Counted from the first letter of the stretch, positions 47,738-57,396 are shown. The stretch: DNA of 64,000 bases from Gammaproteobacteria bacterium (GCA_026398815.1 JAPLSA010000008.1:124001-188000); one strand, 5' to 3'. A program made the numbers and translations. The notes: generated by a model not told the origin, from the letters alone.

Positions 47738-48298
47738 TCACCAGATCAGGTCGTCCGGCACCTTGTAGTCCTTGTACGGATCGTTCTCGTCGACCTTCTC
47801 GGGCTCGCGGTTGATGGTGGCGACGGCATTGGGGTCGCGCTCGCGGATCTTGTCGCCGACCACCGCCGGCACCAGGTAGTAGCGGCCTTCGCAGCGGGCG
47901 ATCGCCAGGCGGCCGTCGATGATCTGGGTGCGCAGTTCCGGGGTCACCGGGATGCGGCGGATGTTGTTCTTGCGATCGGTGAAGTTGTAGAGCATGTCGC
48001 CACTGGCCGGCGGCAGCTTGTTGGCTTCGACCAGTTGCTTGATCTCGGCGTACTTCGCCTTCAGGGCCTGCTTTTCCCTGGCCTTTTCCATCAGCTCGCG
48101 ATCCTTCGCGGCCTTGGCCTGGCGCGCCGCTTCGGCGGCCTTCAGCGCTTCGGCATTCGGGGCCGGAGCGGTCACCGGCCGGCCATTGTTGTGCTGTCCG
48201 CGCGGCTTGGCCTTGCCGGTTTCGGCTTTCGCCTTCTCGGCCTGCTTCTTGGTGATCAGACCCGCCTGCAGCAGCTGGTCGCGCAGCGAAAGACTCAT
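47738..48298 (-). CDS. DUF2058 family protein (YaiL-like)
   Basis: 186 aa. It begins MSLSLRDQLLQAGLITKKQAEKAK, as relatives do, with a Lys/Ala-rich coiled region (residues 25-100) and a conserved C-terminal domain (YNFTDRKNNIRRIPVT; GRYYLVPAVVGDKIRERD). Function is unknown; the basic, coiled N-terminus suggests nucleic-acid or ribosome contact, which is inference. It stands alone between the fhs repeat array and the monooxygenase gene. Confidence 0.9.
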   Translation of the reverse strand: MSLSLRDQLLQAGLITKKQAEKAKAETGKAKPRGQHNNGRPVTAPAPNAEALKAAEAARQAKAAKDRELMEKAREKQALKAKYAEIKQLVEANKLPPASGDMLYNFTDRKNNIRRIPVTPELRTQIIDGRLAIARCEGRYYLVPAVVGDKIRERDPNAVATINREPEKVDENDPYKDYKVPDDLIW

Positions 48299-48368
48299 GT
48301 GGTTGACTCGTGGGGCGTGGGACGACTGCAAAAGCTTAGCGCAGGCAGCCGTCCCCGTTCCGCGTGGC

Positions 48369-49889
48369 TCAGACCAGCCGGTAGTCGCGCTCGCGGAAGT
48401 CGGCCATCTGGCGCGCGAACTGGGTCGCGAAGCCCGGGAACATCGTCGAGTTGAAGCCGTCGGCCGACAGGTACCAGCTCTTGCAGCCGGAGTTCCAGTT
48501 GGTCTTCGCGAGCCGCTTCTGGATGTCGGTGTTGAACGCCTTCTGGGCGTCGGCGCGGACATCGATGTACTTGAACTCGCCGGTGGCCCGCTTGCCGATC
48601 GCGCGGACGATGTAGTCGATCTGCGATTCCATGTAGACCAGTGCCGAGTTGTGACCGGGGCCCGAATTCGGACCGAAGGTGAAGTACAGATTCGGATAGC
48701 CGGACACCTGCACGCTCTTGTAGGCCTGCGCCCCACCCGACCACTCGGCGTTCAGGTCGCGGCCGCCAAGGCCGTGCACCGGGAACGGCGTGCCGTTCTT
48801 GGACACCTCGAAGCCGGTGGCGAAGACGATGCAGTCGACCTGATGCTCCAGGCCTTCGACGCTGCGGATGCCCTTCTCCGAAATGCTGGCGATCGGCCAG
48901 GAGATCAGCTCGCAGTTCGGCTGCTGCAGCGCCGGGTAGTAGTCATTGGTCATCAGCACGCGCTTGCAGCCGATCTTGAAATCCGGCGTCAGCTGACGGC
49001 GCAGCCAGGCGTCCTTGACCTGCATCTCGCGGAAGCGGTTGCCGAGCAGTTCCAGCGCCCGCGTCATCGGCGTGTTCCAGATCATCCCCAAGGCCATCGA
49101 CTCGTGGATCCAGTACATCGCTTCGCGCACCGCGGTCTGCGACACCGGCAGCTTGGCGAACAGCGTCTTGGCCCAGTCCGGTGACTGGAAATCGAAGCGC
49201 GGCAGCACCCAGCCCGGCGTGCGCTGGAAGACCTTGACCTTGTCGGCCACCTTGACCAGTTCCGGAATGATCTGCACCGCGCTGGCACCGGTGCCGATCA
49301 CGGCCACCCGCTTGCCGGCGAAGTCATACGAATGGTCCCAGCGGGCGCTGTGGATCTTCTTGCCCTGGAAGCTTTCGATGCCGCGCATGTTCGGGAAGCC
49401 GGCGTTCGACAGCGGCCCCTGGGCCATGACCACCGAGCGCGCCTTGATCGGCTCGCGGCCGCTCAGGGTGACCGTCCAGATGCCCTCGCCGCCATCGAAA
49501 TCCAGCGCTTCGACGTTGTGCTGGAAGCGGATCAGCGGCAGCAGATCATGGTCGCGTGCCAGGCCCTTGATGTACTCGAGGATTTCCCGGCTTCCCGAGT
49601 AGCCGCGGCTCCAGCCCGGGTTCTGCGCGAACGAGAACGAGTAGAGGTTCGACGGGATGTCGCAGGCCGCGCCCGGATACTGGTTGTCACGCCAGGTGCC
49701 ACCGACTTCGCTGCCGCGTTCGACGATGGCGATGTCGGTGATGCCGGCACGGCGCAGCTGGATCGCGCTGCCGAGCCCGGCGAAGCCGGCGCCGACGATC
49801 AGCACCTCGACCACCTTGACGGCAGCGGGATCGGCCGACTTGCGCGAACGGCGGCCGGCGGTGGGGGCTTTGTCGAAGTACTGGGTCAT
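48369..49889 (-). CDS. Flavin-containing monooxygenase, Baeyer-Villiger type
   Basis: 506 aa. FAD-binding Rossmann motif VLIVGAGFAGLGSAIQL near residue 30 and NADPH motif VAVIGTGASAVQIIPEL near 195, bracketing the Baeyer-Villiger fingerprint GKKIHSARWDHSYD (pattern FxGxxxHxxxWD). Such enzymes insert oxygen next to a ketone or oxidise heteroatoms using NADPH and O2. The substrate is unknown; the neighbours (SDR, two diiron-type proteins, TetR) suggest a lipid, steroid or alkane-derived compound. A repeat element separates it from the ferritin-like gene. Confidence 0.9.
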   Translation of the reverse strand: MTQYFDKAPTAGRRSRKSADPAAVKVVEVLIVGAGFAGLGSAIQLRRAGITDIAIVERGSEVGGTWRDNQYPGAACDIPSNLYSFSFAQNPGWSRGYSGSREILEYIKGLARDHDLLPLIRFQHNVEALDFDGGEGIWTVTLSGREPIKARSVVMAQGPLSNAGFPNMRGIESFQGKKIHSARWDHSYDFAGKRVAVIGTGASAVQIIPELVKVADKVKVFQRTPGWVLPRFDFQSPDWAKTLFAKLPVSQTAVREAMYWIHESMALGMIWNTPMTRALELLGNRFREMQVKDAWLRRQLTPDFKIGCKRVLMTNDYYPALQQPNCELISWPIASISEKGIRSVEGLEHQVDCIVFATGFEVSKNGTPFPVHGLGGRDLNAEWSGGAQAYKSVQVSGYPNLYFTFGPNSGPGHNSALVYMESQIDYIVRAIGKRATGEFKYIDVRADAQKAFNTDIQKRLAKTNWNSGCKSWYLSADGFNSTMFPGFATQFARQMADFRERDYRLV

Positions 49890-49933
49890 GGCGATTTCCT
49901 GCGGGTGCGGGTGACGTGAGTCAAAAAAAGCGG

Positions 49934-50112
49934 AATCAAAAATTCAACGCAAAGGCGCGAAGGGAAAAGAAAGGACGCAAGGAAAGAAAATCGTGAAGAA
50001 CGAGGCGAAGCTGGAATTGCCGCTCTCGGGCGTTTCTTCGTTGATTTCCTTTCTTTTTCCTTTGCGTCCTCCTCTTTGCCGTTCTTTGCGCCTTTGCGTT
50101 TAACGGTTGACG
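49934..50112. repeat. About 170-bp inverted-repeat element, copy 2
   Basis: Same family as 26459-26630: left end ATCAAAAATTCAACGCAAAG, right end GCCTTTGCGTTTAACG, with internal GAAGGGAAAAGAAAGGACGC repeated in inverse. The central part differs between copies. It occupies most of the 248-bp gap between the monooxygenase and ferritin-like genes. Confidence 0.75.
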
Positions 50113-50137
50113 TTGCTTTGAAGCAGGCGGCGCGAAA

Positions 50138-51076
50138 TCAGGCCGCCGTCTTCCAGGTCAAACCCTTGACCCAGGTCGGCGTGGCCTTCAGCCAGCGGCG
50201 CGGGTAGTGGTCGGTCAGGCGCACCAGCGCATCGACCGGCACGTGGTACAGCGACTTGCGGTCGACGACCATCGCGCTCTGGTGGCTGATGATCTGGAAC
50301 CAGGGATTGCGCCGGCCCTGCTCGGTGCGGCCGCCGATGCGCTTGTACTTGTTCATCGCTTCGTACAGGCGCTCTTCCTTCAGGCCCAGCTTCACCAGGT
50401 TGTCGCGCATGCGGTTGAGCAGCGGCAGGTAGGCGGCGATGCCGATGATCAGCTTCGGGTTCAGCAGGTTGCCGGCGGCCTTGACCAGCAGCTGGTGCAG
50501 CTTGCCGTGGCCCATCACTTCGAGCACGTGGAAGCCGATGCCGAGGTGGCGCGCTTCGTCTTCGTTGATCTTTTCGAACGCGGCGTGGCAGACCGGGTCC
50601 TGCACGGTGTCGAGCAGGAACTTGCACAGCGCGCCGTCGAGGGCGATCTCCAGGCTCGGGATCACCGAGCCGAGCACTTCCAGCGGCATCTCGTCGCTGT
50701 AGGTGTCGAGCCAGTCGATGACCAGCCGCAGGTTGATGTTCGGCTCCGGCAGGATCGGGTTGTCGGCATCGCCTTCAAGCATGCCCCAGCGCTTCATCAG
50801 CGCCATCTCGACATTGGCGTGGCGCTGCTCCTCGGCGTGGAAGTAGCGGTAGATCTCGGCCAGCGTGTCGTCCGGCGCCTTCTTGGCCATTGCCGCGAAG
50901 GCGCGTGCGCCGACATGCTCGATCCACATCAGGTCGGCCATGAACACCTTGAGCTTGGCGTACAGCTCCGGATCACCGGTGACCAGCTCCGCGCCCGGCG
51001 CATCCCAGTCGATGTCGGCCAGCGCCCATTGGGTGTTCTTGATCTTGGCCAGCATCTTCACGGTATCGAGTTGCAT
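50138..51076 (-). CDS. Ferritin-like diiron-type protein of unknown function
   Basis: 312 aa, with a strong ribosome-binding site (GGAGGAGG). It is helical with carboxylate/His pairs: WIEHVGARAF, YFHAEEQRHANVE (EExxH), a Glu in SLEIALDGAL, and KINEDEARHLGIGFH (EDEARH). This two-fold E...ExxH pattern is that of ferritin-like diiron oxidases or oxygenases. No precise family was assigned. It is co-directional with the SDR 50 bp upstream and the PF10118 gene, so all may act on one substrate. Confidence 0.78.
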   Translation of the reverse strand: MQLDTVKMLAKIKNTQWALADIDWDAPGAELVTGDPELYAKLKVFMADLMWIEHVGARAFAAMAKKAPDDTLAEIYRYFHAEEQRHANVEMALMKRWGMLEGDADNPILPEPNINLRLVIDWLDTYSDEMPLEVLGSVIPSLEIALDGALCKFLLDTVQDPVCHAAFEKINEDEARHLGIGFHVLEVMGHGKLHQLLVKAAGNLLNPKLIIGIAAYLPLLNRMRDNLVKLGLKEERLYEAMNKYKRIGGRTEQGRRNPWFQIISHQSAMVVDRKSLYHVPVDALVRLTDHYPRRWLKATPTWVKGLTWKTAA

Positions 51077-51126
51077 CGGAGCCTCCTCCAGCTTTTGGAT
51101 TGAATGCGGTCAGGCGGAATTCGGGA

Positions 51127-51954
51127 TCAGGCCTTGGCGGTCATCAAGCGATTGAGCACGCCGGCACCGCGGGCATAGAGCGATGGCGCCAGGCGCTTCA
51201 TGCGCCAGATGGCCCGCGCTTCCAGCTGCGGCAGCACGTAGAGCTGGTTGCGATCGAGCGCGTCGAGGGTCTGCCTGGCGACACCGTCGGCCTCGATGCC
51301 GGTCCAGCGCATGACTTTCTCGGCGAAGCCGGAAGTGCCGGCATCGATGCGGCCGTCCTTGACGATGTTGGTCTTGACGAAGGTCGGGCACAGCGCGGTG
51401 ATGTGAATGCCGCTGCCCTGCAGTTCGGCGGCCATGGTTTCGCTGAGCGCCAGCACGGCGGCCTTCGACACGTTGTACGGCCCCATCATCGGCGCAGCGG
51501 CAAAGCTGGCCGTGGAGCCGACATTGATGATGCCGCCGCGTCCGGCTGCACGAAGCGCCGGCGCGAACACGTGGCAGCCGTGGATCACGCCCCACAGGTT
51601 GACGCCGAGCACCCAGTTCCAGTCGTCCATCGAGGTGACGCCGACCGGCTTGCCGCCGGCACCGACGCCGGCGTTGTTGATGACGACGGTCGGCGGCCCC
51701 TGGAACCAGGCTTCGGCCTTGGCTGCCAGCGCTTCGACCTCTTCGATCTTCGAGACATCGCAGCGCAGCGCCGTGCCGGTTGCTCCGAGTTCCTCGACCC
51801 GCTTCACGGTCTCCCTGGCGGCCGCGAGGTTGATGTCGGCGCAGACCACGCGGCCGCCGCGACGCGCCAGTTCCAGCGCGAAGGCGCGGCCGATGCCACT
51901 GCCGGCGCCGGTGACGATGGCGGCGGCATCACGGGTGATCTTGTTTCTGGCCAT
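51127..51954 (-). CDS. Short-chain dehydrogenase/reductase
   Basis: 275 aa from the ATG at 51954 (another in-frame ATG at 51990). The NAD(P) motif is AIVTGAGSGIGRAFALELA, the structural motif INNAGVG, and the catalytic Ser with YNVSK (Tyr/Lys) around residue 155. CADIN after the second strand (acidic Asp) suggests NAD preference. The C-terminal extension is typical of SDRs in lipid pathways. It lies in the probable operon downstream of the PF10118 gene. Confidence 0.93.
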   Translation of the reverse strand: MARNKITRDAAAIVTGAGSGIGRAFALELARRGGRVVCADINLAAARETVKRVEELGATGTALRCDVSKIEEVEALAAKAEAWFQGPPTVVINNAGVGAGGKPVGVTSMDDWNWVLGVNLWGVIHGCHVFAPALRAAGRGGIINVGSTASFAAAPMMGPYNVSKAAVLALSETMAAELQGSGIHITALCPTFVKTNIVKDGRIDAGTSGFAEKVMRWTGIEADGVARQTLDALDRNQLYVLPQLEARAIWRMKRLAPSLYARGAGVLNRLMTAKA

Positions 51955-52069
51955 GGCGCTCTTCGGGTGATGAATGGCGGACGCAGCCATCCTGGCGGGC
52001 TGTCAGGCAGCCCGGCGGGAAGGCATCGGAAGGGTTGTCGCCGGGCCTTGATGCCCGGCGACGGTCGGC

Positions 52070-52966
52070 TCAGGCCGCTTTCAGATACGCCGCGCGCGGC
52101 GACCGGAAGGCCTCGGTGAACTGCTCGACTTCGGCCAGGAAATGGCTGTTGTCGTCATCCCAGGGATGGAAGTCCGGGCGGAAGTAGTCGAACCACGGGC
52201 GGACCATCTTGCGCAGGAAGCCGACTTCGCCGAAGGCCAGCCGGTAGAACGACTGCCAGCCCTTGCGTTCGGTGAGCTTGCCTTCCTGACGAACGAAGTT
52301 CAGGAAGTGCGGCGTCACCATCGCCCAGAACACTGCCGTGGCCAGCACCAGGCCGAAGGCACGCACCACGTAGGCCTGCGCGCCCTTGCCCTGGGTGGCT
52401 TCCCAGACGTCATAGGCGACGCCCTTGTGCTCGGTTTCTTCCAGCGCATGCCAGCGCCACAGCGCGCTGTAGCCGCGCTCGGCGTTTTCGCTGACCCGGG
52501 GCTCGCGCAGCAGGCCGTCGGCCATGATCGCGGTCAGATGTTCGAGCGCGATGGTGCCCGACAGGCGCATCGCCGGCGGCGTGTAGGTCTGGAACGCGTC
52601 GAGCAGCGCCTTGACCCGCTTCTCGAACACGGCGGCCGACGGCAGACGCTCGATGACGCGGGCGTTGTACTCGTCGTGCTCGCGGCCGTGCATCGCTTCC
52701 TGGCCGATGAAGGCGGTGGCCGCCTTCTTCAACTCCGGATCGGTGATCTGGTCACGGTAGTGGCGGACGGCATCGATGAAGAAGCGCTCGCCGACCGGAA
52801 TCACCAGCGACATGGTGTTCATCAGGTGCGTGAACTGCACGCTGCCATCGCCCACCCAGTCGTGCGCGCGATCCGCCGGCAGCGGAAACTGGGCGTCACG
52901 GCGGACCGGCATCACCGACTTCGATTTGGCGTTGCGGGCGGGCTTCTGCTTCGACTGGCTGCTCAT
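52070..52966 (-). CDS. PF10118-family predicted metal-dependent hydrolase
   Basis: 298 aa with ribosome-binding site GGAG. Metal-binding candidates: FIGQEAMHGREHDEYN (ExxxHxxxH), IALEHLTAIMAD (ExxH-like) and WHALEETEHKGVAYD (EExEH). The pattern resembles a ferritin-like helical bundle, though the family is labelled as a hydrolase without firm biochemistry. It is the first gene of the minus-strand group and divergent from a TetR gene, with a palindromic operator between them. Confidence 0.85.
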   Translation of the reverse strand: MSSQSKQKPARNAKSKSVMPVRRDAQFPLPADRAHDWVGDGSVQFTHLMNTMSLVIPVGERFFIDAVRHYRDQITDPELKKAATAFIGQEAMHGREHDEYNARVIERLPSAAVFEKRVKALLDAFQTYTPPAMRLSGTIALEHLTAIMADGLLREPRVSENAERGYSALWRWHALEETEHKGVAYDVWEATQGKGAQAYVVRAFGLVLATAVFWAMVTPHFLNFVRQEGKLTERKGWQSFYRLAFGEVGFLRKMVRPWFDYFRPDFHPWDDDNSHFLAEVEQFTEAFRSPRAAYLKAA

Positions 52967-53040
52967 CTTCGATCTCCTCGGGGATGACGAATCCCGTGTT
53001 GTCTGGACGCCCGGAAGATGGGTCTTCAACGGGTATACAA

Positions 53041-53063
53041 TCGTCTACCGGAACAGTAGACGA
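53041..53063. promoter_or_regulatory. Palindromic operator in the divergent PF10118/TetR region
   Basis: Perfect 8-bp arms TCGTCTAC (53041-53048) and GTAGACGA (53056-53063) around a 7-bp spacer, with an extra half-site GTAGAC at 53066-53071. Its position between a TetR gene and its divergent neighbour makes it the likely binding site of that TetR protein. Confidence 0.75.
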
Positions 53064-53127
53064 CTGTAGACAAAGCCGTCAACAAGATCTGTGACATTAT
53101 TTGATGGCATCGAGATAACGATCTGAT

Positions 53128-53856
53128 ATGGCGAAGAATTCAGGCGGTCGAGGGGACGGTGACAAGCCCGTCGAACGCTCGACGAGCGGTCGCCAGAAGC
53201 TGATGGAAGCCGCACTCGAACTGGCCGCGACCACGCGCAGCCTGGCGTCCCTGGGCCTGCGCGAAGTCGCCCGCCACGCCGGGCTGAACCCGAACACCTT
53301 CTATCGCCATTTCAAGGATTTCGACGATCTTGGCGTGGCGATGCTCGACGAGCTGGGCAGCGAACTGCGCGCCGGCTTGCGCGAGGCGCGGATGCGACCA
53401 GCCAAGAAGGGCTTCAAGCTGTCGGACTTCTCGAATCCGGCGGAAGGCCTGGCCCAGGCGCAGGCGCTGGCCCGCGAATCGGTCGGCCTGGTGCTCGACT
53501 TCGTCATGGACCATCGCGAGGCCTATACGGTCGGCATCCGCGAACTGCACGGCACCAGCGCGGTGATGCGCCGCGCGATGCAGGAGCTGCTCGACGGCAT
53601 CGCCGTCGACATGACCGAAGACCTGCTCGGCGTGCTGATGCTGCCAGCGGTGTCCCATGAGGAACTGCTGGCCGTGGCGCGGGTGATCGTGCGCCAGATG
53701 GTGTTCTTCTCGATGGATTACCTCGAGCAGCCGTCGCGCCAGGCGGAGATCAAGCGCGAAGCCGAACGCTTCATCCTGCTGCTGTTCTGGGGGGCGATCG
53801 CGGCCCGTGCGCCGGACCTGTTGTCACAGGCGAAGCTCAAGTTCCCGACGATCTGA
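53128..53856 (+). CDS. TetR-family transcriptional regulator (FabR-like)
   Basis: 242 aa. The HTH reads LREVARHAGLNPNTFYRHFKDFDDLGVAMLDELG in blocks, closely similar in style to FabR/DesT-type regulators of fatty-acid genes. The C-terminal domain is helical. It is divergent from the PF10118-SDR-ferritin-like group and likely represses it and itself through the palindrome at 53041. The ligand may be an acyl-CoA or similar lipid (inference). Confidence 0.9.
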   Translation: MAKNSGGRGDGDKPVERSTSGRQKLMEAALELAATTRSLASLGLREVARHAGLNPNTFYRHFKDFDDLGVAMLDELGSELRAGLREARMRPAKKGFKLSDFSNPAEGLAQAQALARESVGLVLDFVMDHREAYTVGIRELHGTSAVMRRAMQELLDGIAVDMTEDLLGVLMLPAVSHEELLAVARVIVRQMVFFSMDYLEQPSRQAEIKREAERFILLLFWGAIAARAPDLLSQAKLKFPTI

Positions 53857-53912
53857 GCCGCTGTTCGACGCGCTGCGGCTTCGGCTGCCTGGGCGGCGGC
53901 CAGGCGTCGCGG

Positions 53913-54110
53913 TCAGGACAGGGCCCGTCGCTCCACGGCGTCGGCGCGCTTGACGGCATCGACGAGATCGTTCGGCCGCACCACGATCGGCTGGCCGCAG
54001 TCGCAGGCCATCTCATCGTGTTCCTTGAGCCAGCCCAGCAAGGCGGCCTTGATGGTGCCGCAATGCTCGCAACGCAATCCGATCAATTGCGTATCGACCT
54101 TCCTGTTCAT
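53913..54110 (-). CDS. Small zinc-ribbon-like protein
   Basis: 65 aa from an ATG at 54110 (another at 54119). Two metal-binding knuckles are visible: LRCEHCGTIKAALL (CxxC) and EMACDCGQPIVV (CxC). No known function. It lies between the TetR gene and the puf terminator and shows no signal peptide or membrane segment. Confidence 0.55.
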   Translation of the reverse strand: MNRKVDTQLIGLRCEHCGTIKAALLGWLKEHDEMACDCGQPIVVRPNDLVDAVKRADAVERRALS

Positions 54111-54243
54111 TTCCCGCACCTGCGCGATAAGCCCTGCGCAGCCTAAACAGTCGGCCGACGATGGTCAGCCACCGGCGGTCGGATGACAGTTTCGTGACAG
54201 CAGCGGTCAGCGCGGACCACACGATGGATGCAGCCACGCTGCC

Positions 54244-54280
54244 CCCAAAAAGAACCCCCGGTCCACGAGGAACCGGGGGT
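54244..54280 (-). terminator. Intrinsic terminator of the puf operon
   Basis: On the minus strand a perfect 9-bp stem ACCCCCGGT / ACCGGGGGT with a 9-nt loop is followed by TCTTTTT. It lies about 50 bp after the pufC stop. The rest of 54111-54330 shows no gene. Confidence 0.88.
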
Positions 54281-54330
54281 CAGGTCAGCCCGGAAAGCAG
54301 TGCTACCCGCCAGGCTGTTGCTGCGGAGCC

Positions 54331-55467
54331 TCAGCCCGGCACATCGCTGACCGGCTCGCTTGCGGAACTGGTTTCAGCCGGTGCAGCCGGCGTCTCGCCC
54401 TCGGCCGGCGGCGCTTCCGCCGAGGCTGCCGGCGGCGGAACCGGAGCAGCCAGCGCCGTCACGTAGTCCTTCAACATGCTGGCGCCATACAGCGGCTTGT
54501 AGGCCCCCTGATGGCAGGTCGCGCAGTTCAGCTTGGCGACGTCGCCCAGCGGCCCCTTGCGATGCGCCGGGAAGACCTCGGTCAGCGGCACCATGAACTC
54601 GTTGTTCAGCGCACGCGCCATCCGGATGCCGTGCCAGGCCACCGCGCGCTGCGGCGGACTCTGCGACCAGTCGTTGAACGCCCGGCTGTTGTGGCAGTAC
54701 GTGCAGTTGACCCCCAGGCCCTGCGACATGTGGGTCATCAGCGCGAACGTCCACTCGGCCTGCTTGATCGACTTCCGGTTGCCGGTCGGCAAGGCCGTGG
54801 CGCCGGTGAAGCGGATCGGCTCGGCACCGAGCAGGAACGGCGTGAACGGGTCCGATGGCAGAGAGGTACCGTTGATCGCCGGCGTCGAACGGTTCTGCCC
54901 CGCCCGGTTGCCCAGGCCGGCGGCAGCGGTGTTGTCGACATCCTGGAACCAGACGTACTCCGGCACCGCCTTGCCGCGATGGCAGGTGTAGCAGGTGACG
55001 CCGGTGCCCTGGACGTGCGGCTTCCATTCGGCGTTGATCTTCTGCGTCATCTGCAACATCTTGCGGGCGACGACCTTGGTGTACTTGCCGTCGTCGGCGA
55101 AGTTGCCGCCAACATGGCAGTAGTTGCAGCCAGCCTCCGTGGGCGCCGCATCCTTCGGCACCACCCAGGCGGTCATCGCGGTCATCGTGCGGGTGAACTC
55201 GGCGATCGACAGCCCGCCCAGCACCTTGACGTTCTGGTAGATGGTTCCGGCTGCCGGGCCGCCTTCCGGCGCCGCCGCCAGCGGCTCCGGAACGGTATTC
55301 AGGGCTGCCTGCTTGGCGACGACACGCGGGTTGTAGACCTGCACCATCGCCGTGCCGCGGTAGCCGCGCTGCACTTCATCGACCGGTGGCCGCTCGCAGC
55401 CTGCAACCGCGACACCCGCCAGGGCCAGCGCCGCCAGCCATTTCAATCGGCCTGCAATCGTGCTCAT
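54331..55467 (-). CDS. pufC: Photosynthetic reaction centre tetraheme cytochrome c subunit
   Basis: 378 aa. A lipoprotein signal ends at Cys24 ([11 protein letters not shown]). Four CxxCH heme sites are present: CNYCH (about 113), CYTCH, CTYCH and CATCH. It donates electrons to the oxidised special pair from the periplasmic side. The C-terminus has a 35-residue Ala/Pro/Glu/Ser tail after the last conserved part. It overlaps pufM by 4 bp (ATGA) and is last in the operon. Presence of pufC rather than pufX fits non-Rhodobacter purple bacteria. Confidence 0.96.
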   Translation of the reverse strand: MSTIAGRLKWLAALALAGVAVAGCERPPVDEVQRGYRGTAMVQVYNPRVVAKQAALNTVPEPLAAAPEGGPAAGTIYQNVKVLGGLSIAEFTRTMTAMTAWVVPKDAAPTEAGCNYCHVGGNFADDGKYTKVVARKMLQMTQKINAEWKPHVQGTGVTCYTCHRGKAVPEYVWFQDVDNTAAAGLGNRAGQNRSTPAINGTSLPSDPFTPFLLGAEPIRFTGATALPTGNRKSIKQAEWTFALMTHMSQGLGVNCTYCHNSRAFNDWSQSPPQRAVAWHGIRMARALNNEFMVPLTEVFPAHRKGPLGDVAKLNCATCHQGAYKPLYGASMLKDYVTALAAPVPPPAASAEAPPAEGETPAAPAETSSASEPVSDVPG

Positions 55468-56450
55468 GGCGTGCCTCCAGGCAGCGTGGCGGGATCGACG
55501 GTCGGCGCAGCCCAGACCTGCGGATAGGCGGCGACGATGTGGTGCTTGATGCCCCACAGGTACCAGTTGTCGACCACCGTGCCGGTCAGCAGGATGCCGA
55601 TGCCGCCGGTGATCGGGCACAGGATCGCGAACCACCAGGCCCAGCGATGCACCGATTCCATCGTCGCGTTGAAGCCCATCGTCCAGCGCCAGAACAGCGC
55701 GGCGCGTTCGGAAGCCGTACCGCGATCGACGATCTGCTCCAGTTCGCGTTCGCCGCCGTAACGGCTGACCGCAAGGATGGTCGCCGCATGCATGGCGAAC
55801 AGCAGCGTTGCGCCGTACAGGAAGGCGATCGACAGCATGTGGAACGGGTTGTAGAACAGATTGCCGTAGCGAATGGAAAACGCGGCGGTCCAGTCCAGAT
55901 GCGGGAAGATGCCGAACGGCACCGCCTCGCCCCAGCTGCCCATCAGGATCGGCCGGAAGAAGCCGAGCACCAGGTACAGCCAGATCGCCGCACCGAAGGC
56001 CCAGGCGATATGCGGACCCATGCCGTGCGCTTTTGCGCGCTGGTAAGTGCGCAGCCACCAGAGCAGCACCGAGGCAGTCAGGAAGAAGCCGGCGATCAGC
56101 CACCAGCCGCCCTGGTTCAGCGGCGGAAAGCTCAGGCCGTACGACGGTGGCGGCGGCTCCAGTGCCAGCCACGGCAGCTGACGGACGAACTCGATCCAGT
56201 TCCAGCCGACCGAGGCCAGCATGTTCAGGCCGATGATCTCGAAGGCGATGAAGCCGAACAGCAGCGAGGTCAGCCCGGTCCAGCCCAGATAGATCGGACC
56301 GATCTGGGCATCGCCGAACTTGCCGATCAGATGCTGCAGGAAGCCCTTGCCTTCGCGGCCGCCAATGGAGCCGTCGTCCGGCAGCGGCACACCCGGATAA
56401 GGCGGTGCTGTCACCTGCACGCGGGTGAAGATGTTTTGGTATTCAGCCAT
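55464..56450 (-). CDS. pufM: Photosynthetic reaction centre M subunit
   Basis: 328 aa from the ATG at 56450 ([13 protein letters not shown]). Five membrane helices. Bacteriochlorophyll and iron ligands are visible in [33 protein letters not shown] (Glu for the non-haem iron) and [11 protein letters not shown]. It forms the L/M heterodimer core that holds the special pair, pheophytins and quinones. It starts 10 bp after pufL. Confidence 0.98.
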   Translation of the reverse strand: MAEYQNIFTRVQVTAPPYPGVPLPDDGSIGGREGKGFLQHLIGKFGDAQIGPIYLGWTGLTSLLFGFIAFEIIGLNMLASVGWNWIEFVRQLPWLALEPPPPSYGLSFPPLNQGGWWLIAGFFLTASVLLWWLRTYQRAKAHGMGPHIAWAFGAAIWLYLVLGFFRPILMGSWGEAVPFGIFPHLDWTAAFSIRYGNLFYNPFHMLSIAFLYGATLLFAMHAATILAVSRYGGERELEQIVDRGTASERAALFWRWTMGFNATMESVHRWAWWFAILCPITGGIGILLTGTVVDNWYLWGIKHHIVAAYPQVWAAPTVDPATLPGGTP

Positions 56451-56460
56451 GACTGCCCCC

Positions 56461-57285
56461 TTAGCCCCAGATCGGAAGATTGAGCCACCAGCTCCACCAC
56501 TCCGGCCAGCCATGGGTCCAGAACGGGCCGCTGATGACGATGCAGACCGCGCTCCAGAACACCGCGCTCAGCGCCAGGAACAGGCCGAGCCGATGGATGC
56601 CAAGCGCGCCGATCGAATAGCCGATGATGTCGCGGAACAGCGTGTTTTCATGCTCGGCGGTCTTAACCGGCTCACCCTTGCGCGGATTGGTGGCCGACAG
56701 GATCAGCGAGCCATGCAGCGACAGCGCCAGGGTGGTGGCGAAAAAGAACGTGATCGCCAGCATGTGCGCCGGGTTGTAGTGGAAATGCAGATACTGGTAG
56801 CCGGTGTTCGACACCCAGTCGAGGTGACTCAAGATGCCGTACGGAAAGCCGTGGCCCCAGGCACCGAGCAGCACCGGCCGCACCACCACCAGGGTGAAGT
56901 ACGCCAGGATCGCGAAGCTGAATGCGAACGGCACGTGGTAGCCCATGCCGAGCTTCCGGCATATCTCCACTTCCCGTAGCGCCCAGGACACGAAGGCGCC
57001 CAGCGCGCAGACCGTGATGATCTGCCAGAGCCCGCCTTGCGCCAGCGGCGCGATGCCGAGACCGTACGACAGATCCGGCGGCGCGATGTTGATCTGCCAG
57101 ATATTCCACGTCGGCCCCAGCGAGGCGCCGTAGATGATCAGTGCAGTGCCGAGTGCTGCAAAAAATGCCGTGGTGACACCAAAGAAGCCGACGTAGAACG
57201 GCCCCACCCAGAAGTCGAACAGATCACCCCCGAGCAGGGTGCCTCCGCGGACTCGATATTTTCTTTCAAAGCTGAGCATCGCCAT
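56461..57285 (-). CDS. pufL: Photosynthetic reaction centre L subunit
   Basis: 274 aa, the standard length. Begins [20 protein letters not shown]. Five membrane helices, with pigment and iron ligands in [30 protein letters not shown] and [18 protein letters not shown]. The start is preceded by AGGGGGT. It follows the pufA-pufL hairpin and overlaps nothing. Confidence 0.98.
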   Translation of the reverse strand: MAMLSFERKYRVRGGTLLGGDLFDFWVGPFYVGFFGVTTAFFAALGTALIIYGASLGPTWNIWQINIAPPDLSYGLGIAPLAQGGLWQIITVCALGAFVSWALREVEICRKLGMGYHVPFAFSFAILAYFTLVVVRPVLLGAWGHGFPYGILSHLDWVSNTGYQYLHFHYNPAHMLAITFFFATTLALSLHGSLILSATNPRKGEPVKTAEHENTLFRDIIGYSIGALGIHRLGLFLALSAVFWSAVCIVISGPFWTHGWPEWWSWWLNLPIWG

Positions 57286-57340
57286 GACGAAGACCCCCTG
57301 GTCTGTCGGCTAGATGGGTTTTTGAAGCGCTGCTTCCGGC

Positions 57341-57376
57341 GGCGGAATCAGCTGGACGTATCCAGTCTCATCCGCC
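57341..57376 (-). promoter_or_regulatory. Intercistronic hairpin between pufA and pufL
   Basis: Outer stem GGCGGA/TCCGCC, a symmetric 5-nt internal loop, inner stem CTGGA/TCCAG and a 4-nt loop. In Rhodobacter a hairpin at this place stabilises the pufBA part of the mRNA and raises LH1 over reaction-centre protein; the same role is inferred here. Confidence 0.55.
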
Positions 57377-57396
57377 ACCGGTTGCAGGCATTGCCG

